In this document: positions 6,143-14,374 of the stretch, piece by piece
How the letters are laid out: each line of letters opens with the position of its first letter
Numbering within the stretch: position 1 is the first letter of the stretch
NCBI GenBank assembly: GCA_017540945.1
Contig: JAFYAB010000043.1
Location: 1-35,367 of the forward strand
Length of the DNA stretch: 35,367 nt
Direction of reading: 5' to 3'
Source: Oscillospiraceae bacterium
GTDB taxonomy: Bacteria > Bacillota_A > Clostridia > Oscillospirales > Oscillospiraceae
Notes under the pieces: generated by a model
Databases searched by the model: none
The model's input: only the letters and a program-made list of their open reading frames with translations
What the model was told of the DNA's origin: nothing
Translations under genes and position numbers: made by a program

Positions 6143-7396
6143 ATGGATGACAAACGGACTCCGATGGAGGCCGAGGTGCAGGAGCTGCCGCCCCGGCGGG
6201 AGGCGGCCTGCCCCGAGGATTTCTACGGCACCGCGGCCAAGCCCCGTCCCCGGCGCAGCCATACCTGGGCCTGGATCCTGATGGGCCTGGCGGTCATCGC
6301 GGCTTGCACCGCCGGCGTGGTGGCGGCCCTGTCCCACGTCCGTGTGGACACCAGCAGCGGCGGCTGGCGGCTGGCTCTGCGGGAGTCGGAGGAGACCCAG
6401 GCCGGGGAGGACCCGGTGCGGAGCCTGGCGGTGCCCGACGGGCAGCGCTATGTCCCCGCCGGCGACAGCGCCGAGGGTGCCGTGGGGCTGGAGCTGGACA
6501 ACAGCGCCGCAGCGACCCTGGACCCCGCGGAAATCTATCGGCGGGCGGAGCCCTCCGTGGTCTGCGTCCAGGTGGACAGCTATTATGGCACGGAAATCTG
6601 CTCCGGCGTGGTGCTGAGCGCCGACGGCTATATCCTCTCGGCCACCGAGGGCCTGAGCAACGCCGCCTCCGTCACCGTCAGCTTCTCCGACGGCCGCAGC
6701 TATTCCGCCCGGCGGGTGGGAGAGGAACGGAGCACCGGCCTATGTCTGCTGAAGGTGGAGGCCGCGGGGCTGCAGCCCGCCGTCTTCTGCGGCGGCGAGC
6801 CGCAGGTGGGCCAGAGCGCCTGGTGCGTCTGCAACCCCTACGGCAGCCAGCTCCCCAACGTCTTCATTGAGGGCATGCTCTCCGCCCGGCGGACCATGAG
6901 CCTGGGGGACGGGAGCTTCACCCTGCTGCAGTTCTCCGGTCAGCTCCGGAGCCCGGGCAGCGGCTGCCCCATCCTGGACGGTCAGGGCCGGGTGCTGGGA
7001 CTCAGCACCCATGTGGGCAGACAGTTCAGCTCCGGCGAGGAGCCCTGCTTCGCCATCGCCGCCGGGGATCTGGCCCGGGTCGTGGCGGCCTTCGCCGACA
7101 CGGCGGCCCGGGACCGCTGCTGGCTGGGTCTGGAGGTGGAGGACATTCCCGAGGAATACGTGGCCCTTTACGGCTTCCCCGGCAGTCTCTGGATCGACGA
7201 GGTGGCGGCGGGCACCGCTCCCTACGGGGTGTTGTACCAGTATGACGTGATCACCGCCGTAGACGGGACCGAGGTCCGCAGCGCGGCGGAGTTCGATCAG
7301 GTCCTGGCCGCCCACAAGTCCGGCGACCGGGTCCGGCTGACGATCTTCCGCAGCGGAAAATGGTATACGATCCTCCTGCCGGTGCTGGCGCGGTAG
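6143..7396 (+). CDS. Membrane-anchored HtrA-like protein with PDZ, catalytic residues lost (417 aa)
   Basis: Built like a DegP/HtrA (S1C) envelope protease: cytoplasmic N-terminus, TM helix about 43-63, linker, trypsin-like fold about 125-320 and PDZ domain about 325-417 (GVLYQYDVITAVDGTEV). The fold is recognisable from IYRRAEPSVV, CSGVVLSADGYIL and the GLSTHVG strand. Against the family pattern YILTNNHV, the catalytic His position is E169 (YILSATEG). The Asp of KTDLAVLK is G199 (RSTGLCLLK). The GNSGGPL loop is one residue shorter and reads PGSGCPI, leaving only S273. It is therefore probably a non-proteolytic binding or sensor protein. ATG 6143 is chosen because AAGGTG lies 7 nt upstream. 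It follows a two-component pair, as in CiaRH-HtrA and WalRK-HtrA loci. Confidence 0.85.
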   Translation: MDDKRTPMEAEVQELPPRREAACPEDFYGTAAKPRPRRSHTWAWILMGLAVIAACTAGVVAALSHVRVDTSSGGWRLALRESEETQAGEDPVRSLAVPDGQRYVPAGDSAEGAVGLELDNSAAATLDPAEIYRRAEPSVVCVQVDSYYGTEICSGVVLSADGYILSATEGLSNAASVTVSFSDGRSYSARRVGEERSTGLCLLKVEAAGLQPAVFCGGEPQVGQSAWCVCNPYGSQLPNVFIEGMLSARRTMSLGDGSFTLLQFSGQLRSPGSGCPILDGQGRVLGLSTHVGRQFSSGEEPCFAIAAGDLARVVAAFADTAARDRCWLGLEVEDIPEEYVALYGFPGSLWIDEVAAGTAPYGVLYQYDVITAVDGTEVRSAAEFDQVLAAHKSGDRVRLTIFRSGKWYTILLPVLAR

Positions 7397-7414
7397 ACCC
7401 TGCAAGGCAGATCC

Positions 7415-7448
7415 GGGCGAAGCTCCCGTTCACGGAGCTTCGCCCTTT
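7415..7448 (+). terminator. Terminator-like hairpin after the HtrA-like gene
   Basis: A perfect 12-bp stem (7415-7426 with 7434-7445) and 7-nt loop, but only three T residues follow, so termination efficiency is uncertain. Confidence 0.55.
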
Positions 7449-7480
7449 CGCATACACTGGGGCGAAAGGTGGTGCGCAAG

Positions 7481-7957
7481 ATGGATCTGCAAACGGAACA
7501 GGCGGTCTGGAGCCGGGTGAAGGCGCCCGGCGGCGTGAGCGCGGAGGAGGCCGTCCTGCCGGAGCGGCTGGAGGCCCTGATCCTGGAGGAGGGGAGTCTT
7601 GCCCGGTTCCTCCGGAGCCTGGCGCCCCGGCTGCGGGGCCCCCAAAAGGCGGAGCTGCAGCGGATCGCGGCCCGGAACGAGAGCAGGGCCCGGTCTCTGA
7701 CGACCCTCCACTATCTGCTGACAGGCCGCCGGCTGCGGCTGCGGCCGCCCCGGCCGTCCAGGCCCGGACCCCTGCCGGAGGCCCTGCGGGAGGCGTGCCT
7801 GCAAATGCGGCAGTGCGTCCGGGCCTATGAAGCGCTGGAGAAAGAGTTTTCCGCTTTTGAGGAGGATTTCGCTCGATATTCCAACCAGAGCCGAACCGAC
7901 GCCCGCGGACTGACGGCGTTTCTGGAGCAGCAGCTCCGCGTGGGACAGGAGCTTTGA
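7481..7957 (+). CDS. Ferritin-like helical protein, metal ligands not evident (158 aa)
   Basis: I cannot assign a firm function. The sequence is wholly alpha-helical in character, soluble and Arg/Leu-rich. The pattern of LARFLRSLAPRLRG...LQRIAARNESRARSLTTLHYLLTGR resembles rubrerythrin/ferritin-like four-helix proteins found in clostridia, where E-x2-H pairs bind iron. Here the expected E..H reads ESRA, and few candidate ligands remain, so a di-iron site looks degenerate. Start ATG 7481 is preferred (AAAGGTGG 8 nt upstream) over GTG 7469. It stands alone between the HtrA-like gene and secA and is followed by an inverted REP pair. Confidence 0.6.
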   Translation: MDLQTEQAVWSRVKAPGGVSAEEAVLPERLEALILEEGSLARFLRSLAPRLRGPQKAELQRIAARNESRARSLTTLHYLLTGRRLRLRPPRPSRPGPLPEALREACLQMRQCVRAYEALEKEFSAFEEDFARYSNQSRTDARGLTAFLEQQLRVGQEL

Positions 7958-7990
7958 CGATTCGGATTTGGCGCGCCGAAGGCGCGACCC

Positions 7991-8060
7991 GTAGGGGCCG
8001 ATGCCCACATCGGCCCTATCCCGTATCGGTGTGAGGGCCGATGTGGGCATCGGCCCCTAC
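7991..8060. repeat. Inverted pair of REP-like hairpins, stem GGGCCGATG (family 1)
   Basis: Plus-strand copy 7991-8016 (GTAG, GGGCCGATG, CCCA, CATCGGCCC) and minus-strand copy 8035-8060 (same stem, CTAC at the right end), separated by 18 nt. The feet point outward. This is the two-facing-REPs arrangement of bacterial interspersed mosaic elements. It fills much of the gap between the ferritin-like gene and the secA promoter. Confidence 0.8.
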
Positions 8061-8140
8061 GAATGATCCCGCCAAATCCCGATTTTGTAAAAACTTTCCA
8101 AACAGGCGAAATAAAGCTTTTTTTATGAGAAAAAATATGA

Positions 8141-8146
8141 TATAAT
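8141..8146 (+). promoter_or_regulatory. -10 element of the secA promoter
   Basis: TATAAT within an AT-rich stretch about 55 nt before secA; no convincing -35 hexamer is visible. Confidence 0.5.
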
Positions 8147-8200
8147 ATACCGAAACGACTGAACACCTGATCCGGAACGGATCACCAGAAAGGAATTACC

Positions 8201-10966
8201 ATGGGACTGATCACCAAATTGTTCGGAACCACCTCGGAACGGGAGGTCAAGAAGCTCCGTCCCATCGTGGATCAAATCGAGGCCCTCGAGCCCGCATACA
8301 AGGCCCTGTCCGACGAGGCGCTCCGGGCCAAGACCGCGGAGTTCAGGGAGCTGCTGGCCAAGGGAAAGAGCCTGGACGATATCCTGCCGGACGCCTTCGC
8401 CGCGGTCCGGGAGGCCGCCTGGCGGGTTCTCGGCATGCGGCCCTACCGGGTCCAGCTCATCGGCGGCATCATCCTCCACCAGGGACGCATCGCCGAGATG
8501 AAGACCGGCGAAGGCAAGACCCTGGTGGCCATCCTGCCCGCCTACCTGAACGCGCTGGCGGGGGAGGGCGTCCACATCGTCACCGTCAACGACTACCTGG
8601 CCAAGCGCGACTCCGAGTGGATGGGCAAGGTCTACCGCTACATGGGTCTCCGGGTGGGCCTCATCGTCCATGATATGAACGCCGGCGAGCGCAGGAAGGC
8701 CTACGCCGCCGACATCACCTACTGCACCAACAACGAGCTGGGCTTCGACTACCTGCGGGACAATATGGCCCTGTACAAGAAGGATCAGGTCCAGCGGGGC
8801 CACGCCTTCGCCATCGTGGACGAGGTGGACTCCATCCTGATCGACGAGGCCCGGACCCCCCTGATCATTTCCGGCAAGGGCGACGAGAGCTCCAAGCTCT
8901 ACGAGATGGCGGACTTCTTTGTCTCCCGGCTGAAGAAAAAGGTCTACGCCACCACCGACGACAAGCAGACCCACGACGACGACGACTGCGACTACTACGT
9001 GGACGAGAAGGACCGCTCGGTCCAGCTCACCGCCGCCGGCATCAAGAAGGCGGAGCAGTATTTCAATGTGGAGAACCTGGCGGACATGGAGAACTCCACC
9101 CTGTCCCACCACATCAACCAGGCCATGCGGGCCCGGGGCATCATGAAGCGGGACGTGGACTATGTGGTGAAGGAGGGCCAGGTCATCATCGTGGACGAGG
9201 CCACGGGCCGTCTGATGTACGGCCGCCGCTACAACGAGGGTCTGCATCAGGCCATCGAGGCCAAGGAAGGCGTCCAGGTGGAGAGCGAGAGCAAGACCCT
9301 GGCCACCATCACCTTCCAGAACTTCTTCCGCCTGTACCACAAGCTCTCCGGCATGACGGGCACCGCCATGACGGAGCAGGAGGAGTTCAACGGGATCTAC
9401 GCCCTGGACGTGGTGGAGATCCCCACCAATAAGCCCGTCATCCGCATCGACAACCCCGACGTGGTCTACAAGACCGAGCCCGGCAAGCTCCGGGCCGTCA
9501 TCCGTCAGATCATCGAATGCCACGCCAAGGGCCAGCCGGTGCTGGTGGGCACCATCTCCATCGAGAAGTCCGAGCTGCTGTCCAAGCTGCTGAAGCGGGA
9601 GAACATCCCCCACGTGGTCCTGAACGCCAAGTTCCACGAGAAGGAGGCCGAGATCGTGGCCCAGGCCGGCAAGCTGGGCGCCGTGACGATCTCCACCAAC
9701 ATGGCGGGCCGCGGCACCGATATTGTCCTGGGCGGCAACCCCGAGTACATGGCCCTGGCGGACCTCCGCAAGCGGGAGGACATGACCGAGGAGCTGCTGA
9801 TGGAGGCCAACGCCTATTCCGAGACCACGGACCCCGCCATCCTGGCGGTCCGGGCGGATTTCGACAAGCTCTATCATCAGTATAAACAGATCACCGACGC
9901 CGAGGCCGAGCGGGTCAAGGCCGTGGGCGGCCTCTTCATCGTGGGCACCGAGCGCCACGAGTCCCGCCGCATCGACAACCAGCTCCGCGGCCGTTCCGGC
10001 CGTCAGGGCGACCCCGGCGAGAGCCGCTTCTACCTGTCCCTGCAGGACGACGTCATGCGGCTCTTCGGCTCCGAGCGCATCATGGGCATGATGGAGTCCC
10101 TGGGCATCGACGAGGACACCCCCATCGACGCCAAGATCCTCTCCGGCGCCATTGAGAACGCCCAGAAGACCGTGGAGAGCCGCAACTACCAGGCCCGTAA
10201 GAACGTCCTGGAATACGACGACGTGATGAACACCCAGCGCAAGGTCATCTATGAGCAGCGCATGCAGGTGCTCAACGGCGAGGACCTGCAGAAGAACATT
10301 GAGGCCATGATGCGCTACATCGTGGATTCCGAGGTGGAGAACAGCTTCGGCCAGTCCAACTATGTGGAGGACGCCGCCCAGATGCGGGAGCTGATCGGCC
10401 AGTTCGAGGGCAGGTATTTCGCCCCCGGCGCCTGGCTCCCCACCCGGGAGGAGATCGACAAGCTGGAGAAGAAGGACGTGAAGGACCATCTCTACCGGCT
10501 CATGCGGGAGGCCTACGCCGCCAAGGAGGCCGAGTACGGCAGCCCCACCATGCGGGAGCTGGAGCGGGTCATCACCCTGCGGGTGGTGGACGAGTACTGG
10601 ATGGACAACATCGACGCCATGACCGATCTGCGCCAGGGCATCTCCCTGCGCTCCTACGGCCAGGCGGACCCGGTGGTGGAGTACAAGCGCGAAGGCTACG
10701 CCATGTTTGAGGGCATGATCAACGCCATCAAGGAGGAGACGGTCCGCCGTCTGTTCTCCGTCCGCATCCGCAGCGACAAGGACATGGAGCGCAAGAAGGT
10801 GGCCACCGTCACCGGCACCGGCGGCGGAGACAAGACCGTCAAGCGCCAGCCCGTGGTGAAGAAGGTCAAGATCGGCCCCAACGACCCCTGCCCCTGCGGC
10901 TCCGGCAAGAAGTACAAGAAGTGCTGCCGGGACAAGGACCTGGGACGTGTGGCAAGTGACAATTGA
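8201..10966 (+). CDS. secA: Preprotein translocase ATPase SecA (921 aa)
   Basis: The motor that pushes unfolded preproteins through the SecYEG channel at the cytoplasmic membrane. Visible features are Walker A TGEGKT (102-107), the DEAD-type [15 protein letters not shown] motif, the long preprotein-crosslinking region (about 220-380), helicase domain 2 with [12 protein letters not shown] and [11 protein letters not shown], the scaffold/wing region and a C-terminal zinc-binding tail ([14 protein letters not shown]) that contacts SecB or ribosomes in other species. AGAAAGGA lies before ATG 8201. It is monocistronic with its own promoter, and REP-like repeats sit on both sides. As the only secA here it should serve secretion of the SLH protein, DacF-like enzyme and lipoproteins in this window. 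Confidence 0.98.
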   Translation: MGLITKLFGTTSEREVKKLRPIVDQIEALEPAYKALSDEALRAKTAEFRELLAKGKSLDDILPDAFAAVREAAWRVLGMRPYRVQLIGGIILHQGRIAEMKTGEGKTLVAILPAYLNALAGEGVHIVTVNDYLAKRDSEWMGKVYRYMGLRVGLIVHDMNAGERRKAYAADITYCTNNELGFDYLRDNMALYKKDQVQRGHAFAIVDEVDSILIDEARTPLIISGKGDESSKLYEMADFFVSRLKKKVYATTDDKQTHDDDDCDYYVDEKDRSVQLTAAGIKKAEQYFNVENLADMENSTLSHHINQAMRARGIMKRDVDYVVKEGQVIIVDEATGRLMYGRRYNEGLHQAIEAKEGVQVESESKTLATITFQNFFRLYHKLSGMTGTAMTEQEEFNGIYALDVVEIPTNKPVIRIDNPDVVYKTEPGKLRAVIRQIIECHAKGQPVLVGTISIEKSELLSKLLKRENIPHVVLNAKFHEKEAEIVAQAGKLGAVTISTNMAGRGTDIVLGGNPEYMALADLRKREDMTEELLMEANAYSETTDPAILAVRADFDKLYHQYKQITDAEAERVKAVGGLFIVGTERHESRRIDNQLRGRSGRQGDPGESRFYLSLQDDVMRLFGSERIMGMMESLGIDEDTPIDAKILSGAIENAQKTVESRNYQARKNVLEYDDVMNTQRKVIYEQRMQVLNGEDLQKNIEAMMRYIVDSEVENSFGQSNYVEDAAQMRELIGQFEGRYFAPGAWLPTREEIDKLEKKDVKDHLYRLMREAYAAKEAEYGSPTMRELERVITLRVVDEYWMDNIDAMTDLRQGISLRSYGQADPVVEYKREGYAMFEGMINAIKEETVRRLFSVRIRSDKDMERKKVATVTGTGGGDKTVKRQPVVKKVKIGPNDPCPCGSGKKYKKCCRDKDLGRVASDN

Positions 10967-10969
10967 CAA

Positions 10970-11119
10970 GTAGGGGCCGATGCCCACATCGGCCAGCCCC
11001 CCGTAGGGGCCGATGCCCACATCGGCCCGCCCCCCGTAGGGGCCGATGCCCACATCGGCCCATCCCCGTAGGGGCCGATGCCCACATCGGCCCGCCTGTA
11101 GCGCGGGCAATCTGCCCGC
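10970..11119 (+). repeat. Tandem array of REP-like hairpins: four family 1 plus one family 2
   Basis: Four direct copies of the GTAG-GGGCCGATG hairpin start at 10970, 11003, 11036 and 11068 (period 32-33 nt, separated by only 6-8 nt); the first has a mismatch at the end of its stem. A fifth hairpin of the GCGGGC family follows at 11098-11119. The array begins 3 nt after the secA stop codon. All copies point the same way, unlike the inverted pair upstream of secA. Confidence 0.85.
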
Positions 11120-11130
11120 AAATCCCTACC

Positions 11131-11177
11131 GCAGGGGCCGAACTCGGAGAGTCACGAATGTATGCACACATCGGCCC
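11131..11177 (+). repeat. Family 1 REP-like hairpin with a 21-nt insertion in its apex
   Basis: GCAG (11131-11134), GGGCCGA (11135-11141), then 21 nt (11142-11162) absent from normal copies, then TGCACACA-TCGGCCC completing the usual element. On the minus strand the insert contains TTCGTGACTCTCCGAGT, almost identical to an insert inside a family 2 element at 33691-33732. Confidence 0.65.
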
Positions 11178-11181
11178 GCCC

Positions 11182-11203
11182 GCAGCAGCGCACATTGTGC
11201 GCC
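11182..11203 (+). repeat. REP-like hairpin, family 3, GCAG-foot variant
   Basis: GCAG, C, AGCGCAC, ATT, GTGCGCC. It ends the repeat cluster between secA and the MutS-like gene. Confidence 0.6.
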
Positions 11204-11250
11204 ACACCCCCCGTCGCCCCGCCCGTGGGTTGCGATAAGTGGAGGACTCT

Positions 11251-12837
11251 ATGAATTTGAAAAAAAGCCTGCGCGCTGCGTTCGGGAAGGTCCCCAATCC
11301 CTTCTATTTTGACGGGGATATGAACTATATCCGCGCCTACTATGATTATCGAAGGGACAACGAGCTGGACGAGTTCTTGATTGACGAGATCACCTGGTCA
11401 GATCTCGATCTGGATCGGGTGTTCAAGCGCATCAACCCCAAACGCTGCACCTCCGGAGAACAGTACCTCTACTATATGCTGCGCAGCCCCGCGGTTGACG
11501 CGAAGCGCTACGAAGAACGAAAGCAACTGATCGATTACGCCCAGGCCGATCCCGAGCGCCGCCTGAAGACGGAAAGTATTCTGGCCCGGCTGGGCTGTTC
11601 CAGACGGGCGGATCTGTGTCGGGCTTTTTCTCCCGCCCGGCACGGGATCGGCTTGCTCCTGGTCTATCTTCTGTTTGTGCTGGCGTTGATCGGCACATGC
11701 GTCTATGCGGCAATCGGAAGTGGGGTAGAACGCTTCTATCCGCTTTTTGGTTCCCTGCTGCTCAACTGCTATATCCATGAGTTTGGAAAGCGCCGCTCCC
11801 AGCGGGACTACGACACAGTGAACTATGTGGTCAACATGGTTTTTGCGATGCGGCGGCTCCGCAAGCTCCGCGACTCGGCGCTGGACGAGCAGATGAAGCC
11901 GGCCTATGAGAGCCTGGACCGTCTGCAGGCGGTGATTCGCACAGGCGGCGTCTCTACCGGCATGGACAGCGGCGGCCTGCAGGACGCGATTTTGATGGTT
12001 ACGCTGCTGGATCTGATCACATACGAGTTTCTGAAAAATAAACTGGGTCGTTGTCACGACGATGTGTTTACGATCCACGAATACCTGGGCCGTATGGACG
12101 CGGCCATCTCCATCGCCTCTTACCGGGCCAGCCTTGCGTCCTATGCAGAGCCGGTTTTGCACTTCACCCCGGGAAAAAAGCGCTTTGTGGACGGCGTGGC
12201 CCTGCTGCATCCCCTGCTGGACGATCCTGTGGCAAACGATTGCGTGACGGAGCGCCCGATCCTGATCACCGGCTCCAACGCCTCCGGCAAATCCACCTAT
12301 CTGAAAACAGTGGCTCTGGCCGCGCTGATGGCGCAGAGCATTTGTACAGTCCTGGCAGAACGCTATGAGGCCACGGCCTTCCGCATCTACACTTCCATGG
12401 CGCTGCAAGGCGACCTGCTGGCAGGGGAGAGCTACTACATCGTGGAAACGAAGTCTCTGAAACGCATTCTGGACGCGGCGGAGGAAGCATCGCCCATTTT
12501 ATGCGTCGTGGACGAGGTGCTGCGGGGAACAAACACCGTGGAACGCATCGCGGCCTCCAGTGAGGTGCTGCGGGCCATGGCGGACGACGGCCTGCTGTGT
12601 CTGGCCGCTACCCATGATATTGAGTTGTGCGAGCTCTTGCAGGACGGCTTCGATCTCTATCACTTTGAGGAACAGGTGGGCGAGAACGAGATGCTGTTCG
12701 ACTATGTGATCCGTTCCGGAAAAGCGAGCTCCCGCAACGCGATCAATTTGTTGCAGCTCATCGGCTTCGATCAGCACATTGTGGATCGCGCCCACCAAAA
12801 AGCCAGCCGCTATCTGGAAACAGGGGAGTGGAGGGCG
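11251..12837 (+). CDS. Membrane-associated MutS-family ATPase (529 aa)
   Basis: A MutS homologue lacking the mismatch-recognition domain. An N-terminal helical core/lever region (about 20-125) precedes two predicted membrane helices (about 133-155 and 162-176). The lever continues to about 300, and the ABC-type ATPase domain follows (about 325-529). That domain has Walker A GSNASGKST (341-349), the aromatic loop SMALQGDLLAGESYY, Walker B/signature VVDEVLRGTNT (family form DELGRGT) and switch AATHDIEL. The membrane helices separate it from MutS1 and MutS2, so its role is probably not classical mismatch repair. Start ATG 11251 is supported by GTGGAGGA upstream. Codon use is less GC-biased than in secA. 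It follows the densest REP cluster and has no repair genes beside it. Confidence 0.85.
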
Positions 12838-12867
12838 TGAAAAAGTCCTCTTTCGGAGGTAGTAGCT

Positions 12868-13509
12868 ATGTTCTGTCGTGAAATCGACCTTTCTCAGTCT
12901 CCGCGCAAGGCGCATTTTAACCATTTCCGGCACTTGCCGAATCCCCATGTGGGCGTGACGGTGGACGTGGACGTGACGGAGCTTGTGGAGCACTGCAGGG
13001 CGGAGGGCTGGTCCTTCTACCTGGCCTTTATCCGTGTGGCGGCCCTGGCGGCCAACGCCGTGCCGGAGCTGCGGCGGCGGTTCCGCGGGGAGGGGATCGT
13101 GGAGTATGACGTCTGCGGCAGCTCCCACATCGAGCTTCTGGAGGACGGGACCTACTGCTACTGCACCCTGCGCCACGATCCGGCCCAGAGCTGGCCGGAC
13201 TATATGGCCTACGCCGCAGCGGAACGGGACAGGGCCAAAGCCGGCGCAAGCATCGAAGAAGAAGCCGACGTGGACAGTCTGCTTTTCATAACGTCGCTGC
13301 CCTGGCTCCATTATTCCACTTTCATCCAGCCCGTCTCGGGCTCCGACGACTGCAATCCACGCATCTCCTGGGGCCGTTACGCCCCGGATCATCGGGGCAG
13401 GCTCATGCTGCCCCTGAGCCTGCTCTGCCACCATTCCCTGGCGGACGGGCTCCAGCTGGCGGCCTTCTATCGGGAGGTGGACAGGCTGCTGAACACCGCG
13501 TTCTGCTGA
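12868..13509 (+). CDS. CatA-like chloramphenicol acetyltransferase family protein (213 aa)
   Basis: Full-length member of the trimeric CAT family, which moves acetyl from acetyl-CoA to a hydroxyl acceptor. The catalytic signature is HHSLADG with catalytic H189 and structural D193; the FYLAFIRVAALAANAVPELRRR helix and FTSLPW-like ITSLPWLHYSTF segment are also typical. GGAGG sits 8 nt before ATG 12868. It is separated from the MutS-like gene by 30 nt and may be co-transcribed. Chromosomal CatA-like proteins of clostridia are often uncharacterised, so resistance cannot be claimed from sequence alone. Confidence 0.85.
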   Translation: MFCREIDLSQSPRKAHFNHFRHLPNPHVGVTVDVDVTELVEHCRAEGWSFYLAFIRVAALAANAVPELRRRFRGEGIVEYDVCGSSHIELLEDGTYCYCTLRHDPAQSWPDYMAYAAAERDRAKAGASIEEEADVDSLLFITSLPWLHYSTFIQPVSGSDDCNPRISWGRYAPDHRGRLMLPLSLLCHHSLADGLQLAAFYREVDRLLNTAFC

Positions 13510-13553
13510 AAAGCGAACGGCGTTCCATCTGAAATACAAAGGAGGCTTCCTCC

Positions 13554-14363
13554 ATGTTCCATACCCATTACAATCCCGAATACCTCACATCGGATATCAT
13601 CACCGGGGAGGCCGTGCACTGCTTCGCCACCCGGCGGGGCGGCGTCTCCACCGGGATCTTCGAGACCCTGAACCTGGGCCTCAGCCGGGGCGACGACCCG
13701 GAGCACCTCTATGAAAACTACCGCCGCCTGGGGGCTGCCGTGGGCTTTACCCCGGAGCAGACGGTGCTGGTGAACCACGCCCACAGCGGCCGGGTGGACC
13801 GGATGGGCCGGAAGGACCGGGGCATGGGCCTCTTCTTCCCCCAAGGGGAGCATCAGGACGGCCTGTATACCGACGAGCCCGGCGTGGCCCTGGTGGTCTT
13901 CACCGCCGACTGCACCCCCATCCTGCTGCATGATCCCGTAAAGCACGTGGTGGCCGCGGTCCACTCCGGCTGGCCCGGCACCGCCAAGGGCATCGTCTAC
14001 AACTGCGTCAACGCCCTGGTCCGGGACTTCAACTGCGACCCCGCCGACATCGAGGCCGCCATCGGCCCCAGCATCGGCTCCTGCTGCTTCGAGACCGACC
14101 GGGACGTGCCGGAGGCCATGGTCCGGGCTCTGGGCCCCGAGGCCGAGCCCCTGAGCTTCATCACCCACGCGGACGCCCCGGCAGGCAAGTTCTTCCCCGA
14201 CGTCAAGGGGATCAACGTGCTCTGGCTCCGCCGCTGCGGCGTGGAGAAGATCGACGTCAGCCAGGACTGCACCAAGTGCCAGCCCGACCGCTTCTGGTCC
14301 CATCGGGTCACCGGTCTGAAGCGCGGCAACATGGGCAACATCATCATGCTCAAGGAAGAATAG
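13554..14363 (+). CDS. pgeF: PgeF/YlmD-type multicopper-fold purine nucleoside phosphorylase (269 aa)
   Basis: Laccase-domain family protein (YfiH/YlmD). Members are zinc-dependent purine nucleoside phosphorylase/deaminases, also linked to peptidoglycan editing. The three metal ligands are visible: His in VNHAHSGRV, Cys in FTADCTPILL and His in AAVHSGWPGT; AIGPSIGSCCFE and DCTKCQPDRFWSHR are also typical. The usual H-x-GWRGT motif reads HSGWPGT, with Arg replaced by Pro. GGAGG lies 8 nt before ATG 13554. A solute-binding lipoprotein and thyA follow closely, so this may start a nucleotide-linked operon. Confidence 0.9.
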   Translation: MFHTHYNPEYLTSDIITGEAVHCFATRRGGVSTGIFETLNLGLSRGDDPEHLYENYRRLGAAVGFTPEQTVLVNHAHSGRVDRMGRKDRGMGLFFPQGEHQDGLYTDEPGVALVVFTADCTPILLHDPVKHVVAAVHSGWPGTAKGIVYNCVNALVRDFNCDPADIEAAIGPSIGSCCFETDRDVPEAMVRALGPEAEPLSFITHADAPAGKFFPDVKGINVLWLRRCGVEKIDVSQDCTKCQPDRFWSHRVTGLKRGNMGNIIMLKEE

Positions 14364-14374
14364 GAGCGATCCGC

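Noticed and set aside
7393..7396. GTAG at the ends of the HtrA-like gene, the MgsA-like gene (32819) and the RAYT gene (34257) as further REP-derived stops
   Set aside because: None is followed by a recognisable REP hairpin, so G before a TAG stop is probably chance.
7481..7957. Functional rubrerythrin or ferritin
   Set aside because: The helical pattern fits but the E-x2-H iron ligands are not evident, so only a ferritin-like fold is proposed.
10970..11093. Regularly spaced repeats that might be a CRISPR array
   Set aside because: The gaps are only 6-8 nt, the repeats are nearly full palindromes with a GTAG foot, other copies occur singly and inverted elsewhere, and no cas gene is present.
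12868..13509. Acquired chloramphenicol-resistance gene on a mobile element
   Set aside because: Composition matches the chromosome, no insertion sequence or integrase flanks it, and chromosomal CatA-like proteins need not confer resistance.
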